Shown: positions 38,089 through 47,744, counted from the stretch's first letter. The stretch: 64,000 nucleotides of DNA from Fodinibius sp050117475 (GCA_050117475.1 JASFMR010000004.1:1-64000), one strand, 5' to 3'. A program made the numbers and translations. The notes: generated by a model not told the origin, from the sequence alone.

Positions 38089-39616
38089 AATCCTTAACGT
38101 TTGTCGGCTCGAGTGCTTGTTTAATGATCTCAGTCATTCGATCCCGTTCGGCCTCTGTTAATGCATCACCGTGTTCAATTTTTTTGGCGACATCTCTGAG
38201 CTCTTTTTTAGTTAATTCGGAAATAACTTTTTTTGCTATGGGTATGCGGCTAATCTCAATATCATCCATGAATCCGTTAGTTACCGCAACTAACTCCAGA
38301 ATCTGCTGTGTAACGGAATGCGGATTAAATTGCTTCTGTTTTAGCATCTCTCTGATCCGTCGCCCTCGTTCAATAATTTTCTTGGTTTCCACATCCAATC
38401 GAGCACCAAAACGAACAAAGGCTTCCAATTCCTGGAACTGGGTATAGGAAAGGCGCAAATCCTTGGTGACATACCTGTAATAGGGAAGCTGTGCAGCCCC
38501 TCCCACCCGTGATACAGATATTCCCACATCAACAGCGGGTAAAATATCTTTTTGGAATAGATCCGGTGACAGATAAACCTGGCCATCAGTAATTGAAATC
38601 AGATTGGTAGGAATAAATGCGGCAATATTTTGGCCTTCGGTCTCAATAATTGGTAAGGCAGTTAGAGAACCACCCCCAAACTCCGGCTTAAGGTGTGTAG
38701 CTCGTTCCAGCAGCCGGGCGTGAATGTAAAAAATATCCCCGGGATAAGCTTCCCGCCCTGGAGGACGGCGCATAAGTAAAGCCAGTTCCCGGTAAGCTCG
38801 TGCATGCCAGGTAAGATCATCATAAACTATAAGAACATCGCGCCCCTGTTCCATAAAATATTCCCCAATGCTTGTGGCGGCATAGGGCGCAATGAATTGA
38901 ATTCCGGCGGGAGTATTTCCTGTGGCAGAAACAATTATGGTATGTTCCAAAGCTTCATATTGTCTCAGGTCGCTGACAATCTTTGACATTTCAGCATTCT
39001 CTTTCCCAATTCCGCAGTAGATACATATAACACCCGTATTGCGCTGATTAATAATCGTATCCAGTGCGATAGCCGTTTTTCCTGTTTGACGATCTCCAAA
39101 GATTAACTCACGCTGTCCCCGGCCAATTGGTATCAGGGCATCAATCGTTTTTATCCCCGTTTGCAGTGGGACTTCAACCGGGGCCCGTTGCATAATTGAT
39201 GGAGCAGGCCGCTCGATGGGATAATGAATTTTACTATGAATTGCCCCTTTGTCATCGAGCGGACGTCCCAGCGGATCGATGATCCGCCCCAGCATAATTT
39301 CCCCCACCGGAACATCCAGGACTCTTCCCGAACGTGACGCTTCATCCCCGGCCTTGATCTTTTTTGAATCGTCGAGCAAGATTACCCCCACTGATTCTGG
39401 ATCCAGGTTATAAGCCATACCCGCTATATTATTCGGAAAATAAACCAGCTCTTCTGCCCCAACTTTTGGCAACCCATCAACAATAGCAATCCCTTCGCCT
39501 ACCGATAACACCGTTCCAGTCTCTGCCATGTGCAAATGGTCTTTCCGGGTCGAAACAAGCCGGCCAAGGCCATCCAGGGTATCGGGAATAACATGATATA
39601 AAATGGATTTTGACAT
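38075..39616 (-). CDS. atpA: N-type ATPase alpha subunit
   Basis: 513-residue nucleotide-binding subunit of the F1 hexamer. GDRQTGKTAIALDTI is the Walker A region of alpha subunits, and VYDDLTWHARAYREL and the Arg-containing SVSRVGGAAQ stretch fit the family. It follows atpF by 9 nt and overlaps atpG. Sequence character and operon order (between atpF and atpG without a separate delta gene) place it in the N-ATPase type, usually a second, horizontally spread ATPase beside the normal F-type enzyme. Confidence 0.93.
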   Translation of the reverse strand: MSKSILYHVIPDTLDGLGRLVSTRKDHLHMAETGTVLSVGEGIAIVDGLPKVGAEELVYFPNNIAGMAYNLDPESVGVILLDDSKKIKAGDEASRSGRVLDVPVGEIMLGRIIDPLGRPLDDKGAIHSKIHYPIERPAPSIMQRAPVEVPLQTGIKTIDALIPIGRGQRELIFGDRQTGKTAIALDTIINQRNTGVICIYCGIGKENAEMSKIVSDLRQYEALEHTIIVSATGNTPAGIQFIAPYAATSIGEYFMEQGRDVLIVYDDLTWHARAYRELALLMRRPPGREAYPGDIFYIHARLLERATHLKPEFGGGSLTALPIIETEGQNIAAFIPTNLISITDGQVYLSPDLFQKDILPAVDVGISVSRVGGAAQLPYYRYVTKDLRLSYTQFQELEAFVRFGARLDVETKKIIERGRRIREMLKQKQFNPHSVTQQILELVAVTNGFMDDIEISRIPIAKKVISELTKKELRDVAKKIEHGDALTEAERDRMTEIIKQALEPTNVKDYAED

Positions 39617-39625
39617 AGTGCACCT

Positions 39626-40417
39626 TCATTTAAACTCAGGCAATTTTCCAGCCGTTGACTGTTCGCTGAAAAAGTCTGTCATATTACTACGCAGTGAATC
39701 CAGATATCTTTTTAGATTCCATCCGATACACCACCCCCCAACCCGGATTTCCATTCCGAAAGCAAGTTCATCAGAAATATTGAACTCACATTCAAGATCA
39801 CGGCCCGAAATGCCGCGAAGTAAATCCGTCAACTGGTGTTTTTGTTGACCGTCCAATTCAAATGAACTATAAATCTCTGCCCGATTTATCTGCAGTTCCT
39901 CAATGGTTTCTTTTAACCGTTTCCTGTCTTTGTCATCAAGTGTTCTCAGTTTCTCAAAAAATATAGCTGCTGTTTGTTCCTGCAAGCCGCGATCAGTAAG
40001 GTCAATCAGTATATTTTTAACCAAGTCTATAATCTGCTCTCCCGTTTCCTGCTTCAACTGTGTAAGAAAAGCATCCTTTTCACCTTGAATGGCTTCCTCC
40101 CATCGCTTTTTAATGCCCGCTATTTCCTCACGAATTTCTTTCATCATCTCATTCTGCTGCAAATCAGCCTCCTCTCTGGCTTGTTCCAGAAGCTTCGATT
40201 TCCGGGATTCTATATCTTTCACTTTTTGATCAAATTCATGCTCCTTTTGTTCTGCTTCCACTTTCTTCAGACGGGCCTCCTCCAGCTCAGAAGCAATTTT
40301 CTTCTCTCGTTCATCCATAGCATGGATAATCGGTTTATATAAAAATCGATGCAATAGCCAGATCAAAACCAGAAAATTGATAATCTGGGCTACGAATGTG
40401 AACCAATCAATCTGCAC
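39626..40417 (-). CDS. atpF: N-type ATPase b subunit with C-terminal delta-like extension
   Basis: 263 residues: one membrane helix (about 5-27), a long charged coiled coil (about 35-150), then a folded extension (about 160-263). Ordinary b subunits have about 160 residues and work with a separate delta subunit. N-ATPase operons lack atpH, and the long b chain is thought to take over the delta contact with the head. This matches what is seen here. It starts 1 nt after the atpE stop. Confidence 0.88.
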   Translation of the reverse strand: MQIDWFTFVAQIINFLVLIWLLHRFLYKPIIHAMDEREKKIASELEEARLKKVEAEQKEHEFDQKVKDIESRKSKLLEQAREEADLQQNEMMKEIREEIAGIKKRWEEAIQGEKDAFLTQLKQETGEQIIDLVKNILIDLTDRGLQEQTAAIFFEKLRTLDDKDRKRLKETIEELQINRAEIYSSFELDGQQKHQLTDLLRGISGRDLECEFNISDELAFGMEIRVGGWCIGWNLKRYLDSLRSNMTDFFSEQSTAGKLPEFK

Positions 40418-40418
40418 G

Positions 40419-40697
40419 TTAGCCTCCGCTTAGTTGAATAACATAGTCCCAAAAAGGGTTGGCAAAAATGAGAATCAGCGATACCACAAAACAGTAAATA
40501 GCCGTTGATTCCACCATAGCAAGCCCCACGAAGAGTGTCCGGGTAATCGTCGCAGATTCATCCGGCTGTTGCGCAATAGCTATCAATGCCTGCGATAAAG
40601 CCCGCCCCTCTCCCAATGCTGGACCAATTGAGCCGACAGCAATTGTTACTCCCGAAACGATAATCGATACCATTCCAATAATACTTACAGCGTCCAT
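40419..40697 (-). CDS. atpE: N-type ATPase c subunit with two-carboxylate ion site
   Basis: 92-residue hairpin of two membrane helices forming the rotor ring. Helix 1 carries GPALGEGRAL with Glu30; helix 2 carries VESTAIY with Glu63, Ser64, Thr65 and Tyr68. E-S-T plus Tyr is the classical Na+-binding signature, and a second Glu in helix 1 gives the two-carboxylate arrangement known in N-type and some Na+ synthases. Ion choice between Na+ and H+ cannot be settled from sequence alone, since related N-type rings have been reported as H+-specific. It lies between atpB and atpF. Confidence 0.92.
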   Translation of the reverse strand: MDAVSIIGMVSIIVSGVTIAVGSIGPALGEGRALSQALIAIAQQPDESATITRTLFVGLAMVESTAIYCFVVSLILIFANPFWDYVIQLSGG

Positions 40698-40740
40698 AAT
40701 CTTGAGTGTTTAATAATTATTATTATTGATTATTACTTTT

Positions 40741-41445
40741 TTACTCTCCTTGTCCCTCTATTACCTCTTCAAGTTCATGTTGATGAACCCGCTGGCCTGA
40801 AGCGATATAAACCAAAGCAAGGATTGAAAATACATATGCTTGAATTACCCCAATCAAAAGCCCGAATGCCTGAACGAAAATTGGGAAGAATAGTGGAGCC
40901 AAACTTAGAAGAATAGCCACAATCAAGCTTCCGCTCATCATATTTCCAAACAGGCGAATTGCCAAAGCAATAGTACGGGAAAGTTCACCAATTATATTAA
41001 ATGGCAGCATTAACAACGAGGGTTTCGTATAATGCGCCATATAAGCCCGTACCCCTTGTTGTGAAATTCCAAAAACAGGTACCGCAACAAATACACAAAA
41101 TGCCAAAGCTGTCGTTGTTGATAATGAGGTCGTTGGTGCACTGATTCCGGGAATCACATCAACCACATTTGAACCCAGGATGAATAGAAAAAGAGTCCCA
41201 ATGAATGGGAGATAACGCCTGGGATTCTGCCTGCTGGCTTCACGGATTTGATCCTGTATCATCGTCACAAGCACTTCAAGTATATTTTGCCAGCGGCTCA
41301 TACTTATTCCCGTACTCAACCGACGACTTATAAGCCAGGAACCGATAACAAGCACTCCCATAACGACCCAGCTGTATACCAGCGTTGCATTAATCCGGAT
41401 AAACTCCCACTCCCAGAAGATGATATGATCAGTCGTTATTTCCAT
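40741..41445 (-). CDS. atpB: N-type ATPase a subunit
   Basis: 234-residue membrane stator that forms the ion half-channels. The essential Arg is in LSRTIALAIRLFGNMMSG near residue 159-176. Five to six helices are apparent, and the tail is acidic. It should follow atpR directly in the usual N-ATPase order; here 3.8 kb with an antiporter and a P-type ATPase lie between. The gap to the upstream P-type ATPase is 103 nt, long enough for a separate promoter. Confidence 0.92.
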   Translation of the reverse strand: MEITTDHIIFWEWEFIRINATLVYSWVVMGVLVIGSWLISRRLSTGISMSRWQNILEVLVTMIQDQIREASRQNPRRYLPFIGTLFLFILGSNVVDVIPGISAPTTSLSTTTALAFCVFVAVPVFGISQQGVRAYMAHYTKPSLLMLPFNIIGELSRTIALAIRLFGNMMSGSLIVAILLSLAPLFFPIFVQAFGLLIGVIQAYVFSILALVYIASGQRVHQHELEEVIEGQGE

Positions 41446-41548
41446 ATATATTTTCTTGACAAATCAGTTACTTATATAATCAAAGTACTCATTTTTTTAA
41501 TTTATATTAGCTAAATCACTTATACACATAAACTTAATATCTGTGCCG

Positions 41549-44083
41549 CTATTCCGGCACCCATTTAATTACGGCTTTGGTAATTGGCAAGGCCAGGGCA
41601 AATCCCACAATACATCCCACAATCAATACGCCCCACTCTTTTAGGCCCAGCGGATCAACATAAAAGAAATCATTCACGGGCGAATAAATGATAAAAACCT
41701 GCAGTACCAGGGAGCCAAACAATGAAACCAACAACCATTTATTAGAGAACCAGCTCAATTTTTCCTGGTACCGGATCGTGGCTATTCGAACAAATTCGTA
41801 CAATACAAAAGCTGTGAACAGCACACTTCGCGCCAATTCGGCATCATACTGCTTAACAAAAAAGTATGAAAGCAAAAGCATTATTGTCTTTACAACACCT
41901 ATCAAGCCAATCAACCATCCCAGTTGACGGTTGATTACCGGCTCATTTATTTTTCGGGGCCCTTTTCTCATGATATCATCGGCCGGTGGGTCTACCCCCA
42001 GTGCCAGAGCAACCAAGCCATCGGTAAGCAAGTTAATCCAGAGTAATTGTACCGGTAAAAGAATGGGTTCATGCAATGAGAAAAGAAGAGTTGACGTAAA
42101 TATAACGGCCACTTCAGCAAAATTACAGGTCAAAAGGTAATTGATAAACTTCCTGATATTATTAAAAATGGCGCGCCCTTCCTTCACAGCGTCCCTGATT
42201 GTACTGAAATTGTCATCCAGCAGTACAATATCACTAGCCTGCTTGGCAACCTCAGTACCTTTTTTCCCCATTGAGATTCCCACACTGGCTTTTTTGATTG
42301 CGAGTGCATCATTCACCCCATCGCCGGTCATTGCTACATTATGTTTTTTTTCTAAAATTTCCAGGATTCTGAGTTTGTGAAAGGGATTGGTACGAGCGAA
42401 AATGTTTACGTTATGATCCAATCGTACTTCAAGTTCTTTATCCTCCATTTCATCGAGTTCTGTGCCATCAATAACTCCATTACTTTCTAAACCAACCTGT
42501 TTGGCGATCGCTTTTGCGGTCATCGGGTTGTCCCCCGTTATCATAATAACCCTGATACCGGCCGTATTACACTCTTCAATAGCATCACGGGCCTCAGACC
42601 TGGGCGGATCGATCATAGCCTGTAATCCGATCCACACCAAGTTTTCCTCAATACCGTCTACCGAAATCTCAGTGGGTTTAAAAGCAAAACCCAACACTCG
42701 GAGGGCATCAGAAGCCAACAGTTCATTCTCTTCCAGTATGGAATGTTTTGATTCTTCTGTGAGATCTGAAATTTCTCCATTGTGCAAGATACGGTTACAT
42801 TTCTCCAATAAAATTTCAGGGGCCCCTTTTGCAAAAACAGTATACTTATCGCTGGCATCTTCCATAACCACGCTCATCATCTTTCTTTGGGAGCTAAAGG
42901 ATACCTCATTAACTTTTCTGTAATTCTGGAAAACCCGTTTGGCAAGGTACTGTTCACTTACTTTTCGTAAAGCGATCTCGGTCTGTTCACCGAAGTAGGT
43001 GGTTTTTCCATTTCCGTCTGTTTCGGTTGACGTGTTATTGCACAAAATTCCACACTTCAACAGCAATTCACCGGTTTGATCTTTACTCAACTCCTCATTG
43101 GATACTTCAATCTCCCGACCATTGTAAAATAATTTTACCACCGTCATTTCATTCTCAGTGATCGTACCGGTTTTATCTGCACAGATCACATCAACCGCTC
43201 CCACCGACTCCACGATTGACAGCTTTCGGATAAGTGCATTTTTCTTCACCATCAAGTTGGCGCCTACAGCCAATGCCAAAACCACGACCGCAGGCAGACC
43301 TTCAGGGATCGCAGCTACAGCCAATGAAATAGCCGTCAGCAAAGAATTGTAGAACCCAAATTTGAAAAAACCTATGACTGCAATAACGATCCCGATCAAC
43401 AGGGTGAGAAGAGATATTTTCTTTCCCAACTCGGCCAATTCCTCCTGGAATGGTGTTTTTTGCTCTCCCATCTCCTGCAGGCGGGAAGCGACTTCTCCAA
43501 TTCGGGTATTCATGCCCGTTTTTTCTACGTGTACTTTTGCATTTCCCCCGGTGACATAAGTGTTAGCAAACACGGCATCATCATCTTCTTTTCGAATCGC
43601 TCTGGATTCGCCGGTCAATACCGATTCATCGACCTCCAAATGGAATGTTTCCACCAACCGGCCATCCGCTGTAATCATATCCCCCGTCTCCAGGATCAAC
43701 AAATCATCCGGAACAACCTCGGTAGATGAGATTTTCATTTCTCTGCCGTCCCGTATGACCCTTGCTTGCGGAGCTGCCATCTCCTGTAGCGCTTCAATTG
43801 TTTTCTCTGCCTCATAATCCTGGATGAATCCGAAAATACCAGACAACAATACGATGACAAGAATTAAAACAGCATCTATGGTATTCGACTCCTGGCCGGG
43901 TAAATAGCCGATAGCCAACGAAATGATTGCGGCAGCAATTAGCACCAGTATGAGCGGTGAGGTAAATTGAGACAGCAGAATTCTTAGAGGATGCACTTTA
44001 GTAGTGCGCACCAGTTCATTACGGCCATACTCCTGTAATCGTTTTTGTGCTTCCTGTACTGTTAAACCGGGTTGCTGTTTCAT
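41549..44083 (-). CDS. P2-type cation ATPase inserted in the N-ATPase operon
   Basis: 844 residues from ATG at 44083; this ATG overlaps the antiporter stop as ATGA, and GGAAG lies 10 nt before it, whereas the longer frame to 44119 has no ribosome site. TGES is at 157-160, PEGLP at 260-264 and the phosphorylated D303 is in CADKTGTIT, where Ile replaces the usual Leu. Helix 5 has CNFAE and helix 6 NLLTD, keeping Ca2+ site II residues of SERCA. It probably exports Ca2+ or Na+. Coupled translation with the CPA2 antiporter suggests joint function in cation balance. Confidence 0.85.
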   Translation of the reverse strand: MKQQPGLTVQEAQKRLQEYGRNELVRTTKVHPLRILLSQFTSPLILVLIAAAIISLAIGYLPGQESNTIDAVLILVIVLLSGIFGFIQDYEAEKTIEALQEMAAPQARVIRDGREMKISSTEVVPDDLLILETGDMITADGRLVETFHLEVDESVLTGESRAIRKEDDDAVFANTYVTGGNAKVHVEKTGMNTRIGEVASRLQEMGEQKTPFQEELAELGKKISLLTLLIGIVIAVIGFFKFGFYNSLLTAISLAVAAIPEGLPAVVVLALAVGANLMVKKNALIRKLSIVESVGAVDVICADKTGTITENEMTVVKLFYNGREIEVSNEELSKDQTGELLLKCGILCNNTSTETDGNGKTTYFGEQTEIALRKVSEQYLAKRVFQNYRKVNEVSFSSQRKMMSVVMEDASDKYTVFAKGAPEILLEKCNRILHNGEISDLTEESKHSILEENELLASDALRVLGFAFKPTEISVDGIEENLVWIGLQAMIDPPRSEARDAIEECNTAGIRVIMITGDNPMTAKAIAKQVGLESNGVIDGTELDEMEDKELEVRLDHNVNIFARTNPFHKLRILEILEKKHNVAMTGDGVNDALAIKKASVGISMGKKGTEVAKQASDIVLLDDNFSTIRDAVKEGRAIFNNIRKFINYLLTCNFAEVAVIFTSTLLFSLHEPILLPVQLLWINLLTDGLVALALGVDPPADDIMRKGPRKINEPVINRQLGWLIGLIGVVKTIMLLLSYFFVKQYDAELARSVLFTAFVLYEFVRIATIRYQEKLSWFSNKWLLVSLFGSLVLQVFIIYSPVNDFFYVDPLGLKEWGVLIVGCIVGFALALPITKAVIKWVPE

Positions 44084-45258
44084 CTTAAATGGGCTTCCGG
44101 TTTCAAGGCTATATTCCATTTTACGAGCAGGTTTGCAAATAATGGCGGTATTATAAATTTGAATAAAATACTCGAAGCGATAAGCACCGAAAACAGTTCA
44201 TTTCCGATCAACCTATTCTGGTAAAGCACGGTAACAATCACGATGCTGGTGCTAAACCTTACCGACAGCGCAATTCCCATAAGCAGGGCTTTCTTCCTCC
44301 CCATCTCTTTTCGTGCCGTTATCCAGCTGCCCAGCATCTTGGCAAAACCGGAGATCAGAATGACGAATACAACCAGGAGTACGTTAGTTGCCAGGTATGT
44401 CATGTTCATTTCCATTCCGATATTCAGAAAAAAGATAGGAGCCAAGAAACCAAATGTAAGCAGTTTGGTATGAGTCGATAACAGCTGAAACTGTTTTTTA
44501 TCAACAAAATATTTCGTAACCAGTCCGGCCAAAATTGCTGCCAGCGCTTCCATACCCGCCATTTCGCCAATCCCGATGTAGACAAAGAAGATGATCAACA
44601 TAAAACATACTATGATTCCACTATAGTCGGGTAATTTAATCTTCGGGATAAACCGTTTTACGGTGAATAGAAGGCCAGTAAGTATGATGAGCAGAAAAAA
44701 AGCAATCACTTCTGTCCCAAGCCTGGTGTGGATATCACCTTTTATCCCTAATAAGACACTCAACCAAACCAGTGCTGTAAGCTCCAAAATATCATCAAGC
44801 GTAGCGATGCCGATAATCGCTTGTCCCAGTTTAGTGTGTATAATGTTGAATTCATCAAGTATCGGCACTAATATTGCTTCTCCAACAGTCCCAAACGACA
44901 TAGCAACCAATGTTGCTGTGGGCCAAGGGGTGCCAAAAACGTAATGGATGAACAGGCTTCCAAAAAATGTTGCCAACGCAATCGTCAGCAAGGTTGTTGT
45001 AACAATAAGTTTTCCCAACCTCCTGATTTCTTCCAAATCTATCTCCAGGCCGATGATAAAAAGCAGAAAATACATCCCCAGATCAGATAAAAAAATAAAT
45101 GAGGGATCCACATTTATCGAAGGGATTGGATTATAAACAGCCAGGCCGGCTCCAATCAGAAGAGCGGCAAATATCCAAGGAACCCTTACCTTTTCGATGA
45201 GCGGTCCAATTAAAAATGACAATAGAAAAAAAGCCCCTAAAAATAGAAAGAAGATCAT
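44080..45258 (-). CDS. CPA2-family cation:proton antiporter
   Basis: 392 residues with about 12 membrane helices and almost no soluble tail; there is no TrkA-N regulatory domain as in KefB/C. GIATLDDILEL carries the paired Asp of the ion-binding site, and the preceding SFGTVGEAI resembles the unwound-helix region. Exchange of Na+ or K+ for H+ is expected. It starts 48 nt after atpR and its stop overlaps the next ATPase start by 4 nt. Together the two genes interrupt the N-ATPase operon between atpR and atpB. Confidence 0.85.
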   Translation of the reverse strand: MIFFLFLGAFFLLSFLIGPLIEKVRVPWIFAALLIGAGLAVYNPIPSINVDPSFIFLSDLGMYFLLFIIGLEIDLEEIRRLGKLIVTTTLLTIALATFFGSLFIHYVFGTPWPTATLVAMSFGTVGEAILVPILDEFNIIHTKLGQAIIGIATLDDILELTALVWLSVLLGIKGDIHTRLGTEVIAFFLLIILTGLLFTVKRFIPKIKLPDYSGIIVCFMLIIFFVYIGIGEMAGMEALAAILAGLVTKYFVDKKQFQLLSTHTKLLTFGFLAPIFFLNIGMEMNMTYLATNVLLVVFVILISGFAKMLGSWITARKEMGRKKALLMGIALSVRFSTSIVIVTVLYQNRLIGNELFSVLIASSILFKFIIPPLFANLLVKWNIALKPEAHLR

Positions 45259-45306
45259 ATCCTATCCTCCTTTCTAATGGATATGTTCAGTGCCCTTTTC
45301 ATAAGC

Positions 45307-45621
45307 TCAAATTACCTGCGATTTATTGCTCACTGTCCTCGTGATTACCGTTCGACTTATCAAAAAACCAACCAAGGCAACTGCCAATGCCTGCCACTGG
45401 TGCACCATCTGTAACAAAAGAAAGAACCCAGAGACAACAACAGTTGTACGCAATAAAAAACTTAAAATAAATAGTAGGTGATAAGATTTACTCTTTGCTG
45501 TAAAATGTTTTATAGTTAACCAAAGACCGCCGAAATAAAACGATCCCAGTAGCACCCCTGTTATCAAGCTGATTATTATCATTGTTGTTGTGCTCATAAA
45601 AAACCTCATTATTTCATTCAC
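45307..45621 (-). CDS. atpR: N-type ATPase accessory membrane protein AtpR
   Basis: 104 residues with three membrane helices (about 13-34, 48-70, 72-92). Arg58 and Arg90 lie within or next to helices, as expected for AtpR, a protein specific to N-ATPase operons and proposed to interact with the c subunit. The start is GTG at 45621 overlapping the atpQ stop (GTGA); ATG at 45609 is an alternative. Assignment rests strongly on position between atpQ and the interrupted atpB. Confidence 0.8.
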   Translation of the reverse strand: MNEIMRFFMSTTTMIIISLITGVLLGSFYFGGLWLTIKHFTAKSKSYHLLFILSFLLRTTVVVSGFFLLLQMVHQWQALAVALVGFLISRTVITRTVSNKSQVI

Positions 45622-45926
45622 TCAATTTCTTTCCCTTCCTGCTTCACCCAATACCAGGCATTCAAACAACCTATGGCAATACCTATTACCAATAGCATCA
45701 GTGTCCATGAATACTGGCTTTCTGTATTCGAATCGATCCAAATCCCCAGAGCCAGGAACAAAAGCGTAGGAATTGCTACCGACCATCCTACAAGTCCGAA
45801 CATTCCGATTCCAAACCATATGCCTTTTTGTGATTCACGCCTGGCTTTCAGTCTGCGTTTGGATTTATCTCTTACGTGCTCCTCAAAACGTTTTTCCTGA
45901 TCTTCAGATGATTTTTTATCGACCAT
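45618..45926 (-). CDS. atpQ: N-type ATPase accessory membrane protein AtpQ (AtpI-like)
   Basis: 102 residues from ATG at 45926, with GAGG 7 nt upstream; a longer frame to 45956 would overlap atpC. A basic, charged N-terminal region (1-38) precedes two membrane helices (about 40-62 and 72-92), with GIWIDS between, like AtpI. AtpI-like proteins assist c-ring assembly or Mg2+ supply. It lies 7 nt after atpC and overlaps atpR by 4 nt. Confidence 0.82.
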   Translation of the reverse strand: MVDKKSSEDQEKRFEEHVRDKSKRRLKARRESQKGIWFGIGMFGLVGWSVAIPTLLFLALGIWIDSNTESQYSWTLMLLVIGIAIGCLNAWYWVKQEGKEIE

Positions 45927-45933
45927 GGCCGCC

Positions 45934-46332
45934 TCATTTTTTTTGCAATTCGACAAAACGCCGAATAAAATCAGCCTCCAATTGCTCTAAGGCTATTTGA
46001 GTATCCTTTTCCTTTTGATTCAGCACCCTGAACTTTTCCTTGATAACCAACTCCAGTTCCTCGAGATTTTTCCCTCGGATGGCATGCCGTACTGATACCA
46101 TAACCTGGTCATCTTTTTTAACTAAAATACCGCTATTTACAGCCCAAAGCTGTTCTTCACCGTCTGTCCAGTAGCTCAATATCCCGGGTACCAATTCTGC
46201 CAGGAAATCAACATGCCTCGGTTTTAAACAGAAGGAGCCATTCCTGGCTTCAGCTACAATTTTTTCCACACTTTTCGACACCACTTTTTTTTCGGGTGTC
46301 ATAATATTTAGTTTCATCATATTCCAGCTCAT
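45934..46332 (-). CDS. atpC: N-type ATPase epsilon subunit
   Basis: 132 residues: an N-terminal beta-sandwich beginning KLNIMTPEKKVVSKSVEKI, with HVDFLAELVPGILSYW in the middle, and a C-terminal helical pair. It links gamma to the c ring and can brake ATP hydrolysis. ATG at 46332 overlaps the atpD stop (ATGA), so it is translationally coupled. atpD-atpC at the front of the operon is the N-ATPase order. Confidence 0.88.
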   Translation of the reverse strand: MSWNMMKLNIMTPEKKVVSKSVEKIVAEARNGSFCLKPRHVDFLAELVPGILSYWTDGEEQLWAVNSGILVKKDDQVMVSVRHAIRGKNLEELELVIKEKFRVLNQKEKDTQIALEQLEADFIRRFVELQKK

Positions 46333-47744
46333 CCGTATTGCTCCGCAACTTCATTAATAGAACCAATCATATAAAAGGCCTGCTCGGGTGCATGAGGAAA
46401 TGCATCATTTAAAATCGCTTCACAACCGTCCAGAGCAGCATTGAGGTCTACCATTACCCCTTCCTTGCCGGTAAACTGTTCTGTTACGGAAAAAGGCTGT
46501 GTGAGAAAGCGCTCCAGCCGCCGGGCACGCCTTACCAGAAGCTGATCTTCGGGCGATAGCTCTTCCAATCCCAGCATAGATATGATATCTTTCAACTCCT
46601 CATAATAAGCAAGCGTCTGCTTAACCTGCTGGGCTATTTCATAATGGCGGTCCCCCACAATATCATATGACAACATCTTTGAACCTGATTCAAGCAGGTC
46701 GATAGCCGGATAAAAGCCATGGCTCGAACGTTCCCGGGATAACACAATAAATGATGACAGATGAGCAAACGTATGTACTACAGCGGGGTCCGTAAAATCA
46801 TCCGCGGGCACATATACAGCCTGGACAGAGGTGATAGCCCCGTTCCTGGTACTACTTATCCGCTCTTCCAGTTCAGCTAGCTCAGAACCCAGTGTTGGCT
46901 GATAGCCCATTCTCGATGTAACCTTGCCCATAAGTCCTGACACTTCAGAGCCCGCCTGTACAAATCGAAAGATATTGTCGATGAGCAACAGTATATCCCG
47001 CCGTTCGGTATCCCTAAAATACTCAGCCATAGTCAGGGCCGAATGACCAACACGAAAACGAGCCCCGGGAGCTTCGTTCATCTGTCCGAAAACCATGAGG
47101 GTATGGTCAAGAACGCCGGCCTCTTTAATTTCGCGATATAATTCTTCAGCCTCACGACAACGCTCCCCTATGCCGCAAAAGATGCTTAGTCCCTGGTAAG
47201 CAGCCACTATATTCCGGATTAACTCCATAATCAATACAGTTTTACCAACTCCCGCCCCACCGAAAAGCCCGGCTTTTCCTCCTCTCTCTACTGGGGCAAG
47301 TACATCAATAGCCTTAATACCGGTATGAAGGATCTCATTTCCGGTCACATGATCGGATAACGGAACAATATTCCGGTGTATGGACCTTCTTGGCTGTCCC
47401 GTAAGTGGGGGTTTGAAATCAATAGTCTCGCCAAATACATTTAGCATACGCCCCAGGAAAACTTCTCCCACCGGAACCGTCAATGGTTCTTGGGTGTCCC
47501 GCACTTTCTGTCCCCTTGCGATACCTTGCGTTGGGTTCAAAGCCAAGCAACGAACCGTTTGCCCATCAAGGTGGGATACTACTTCCAGGATCACCGGTTT
47601 TGATGGACCATCATCCTGTTTAAGCTCGAGAACCAGCTTACTGTCAATTTCCGGCAGCTGATGAGCGAAGAAAGCATCTATAACACTCCCCCTGACCCGG
47701 ATAATACTACCAATATTTGTACGACCGCCGTTGGTTGTAACCAT
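46329..47744 (-). CDS. atpD: N-type ATPase beta subunit
   Basis: 471-residue catalytic subunit. GLFGGAGVGKTVLI contains Walker A, GERCREAEELY supplies the catalytic Glu region and LLLIDNIFRFVQAGSEVS is the Walker B segment with the DELSEED-like part further on. Residues for ATP hydrolysis or synthesis are present. It is the first gene of the operon and lies 33 nt downstream of ppsA, so transcription may continue from the ppsA side. In most organisms this type is an ATP-driven pump. Confidence 0.93.
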   Translation of the reverse strand: MVTTNGGRTNIGSIIRVRGSVIDAFFAHQLPEIDSKLVLELKQDDGPSKPVILEVVSHLDGQTVRCLALNPTQGIARGQKVRDTQEPLTVPVGEVFLGRMLNVFGETIDFKPPLTGQPRRSIHRNIVPLSDHVTGNEILHTGIKAIDVLAPVERGGKAGLFGGAGVGKTVLIMELIRNIVAAYQGLSIFCGIGERCREAEELYREIKEAGVLDHTLMVFGQMNEAPGARFRVGHSALTMAEYFRDTERRDILLLIDNIFRFVQAGSEVSGLMGKVTSRMGYQPTLGSELAELEERISSTRNGAITSVQAVYVPADDFTDPAVVHTFAHLSSFIVLSRERSSHGFYPAIDLLESGSKMLSYDIVGDRHYEIAQQVKQTLAYYEELKDIISMLGLEELSPEDQLLVRRARRLERFLTQPFSVTEQFTGKEGVMVDLNAALDGCEAILNDAFPHAPEQAFYMIGSINEVAEQYG

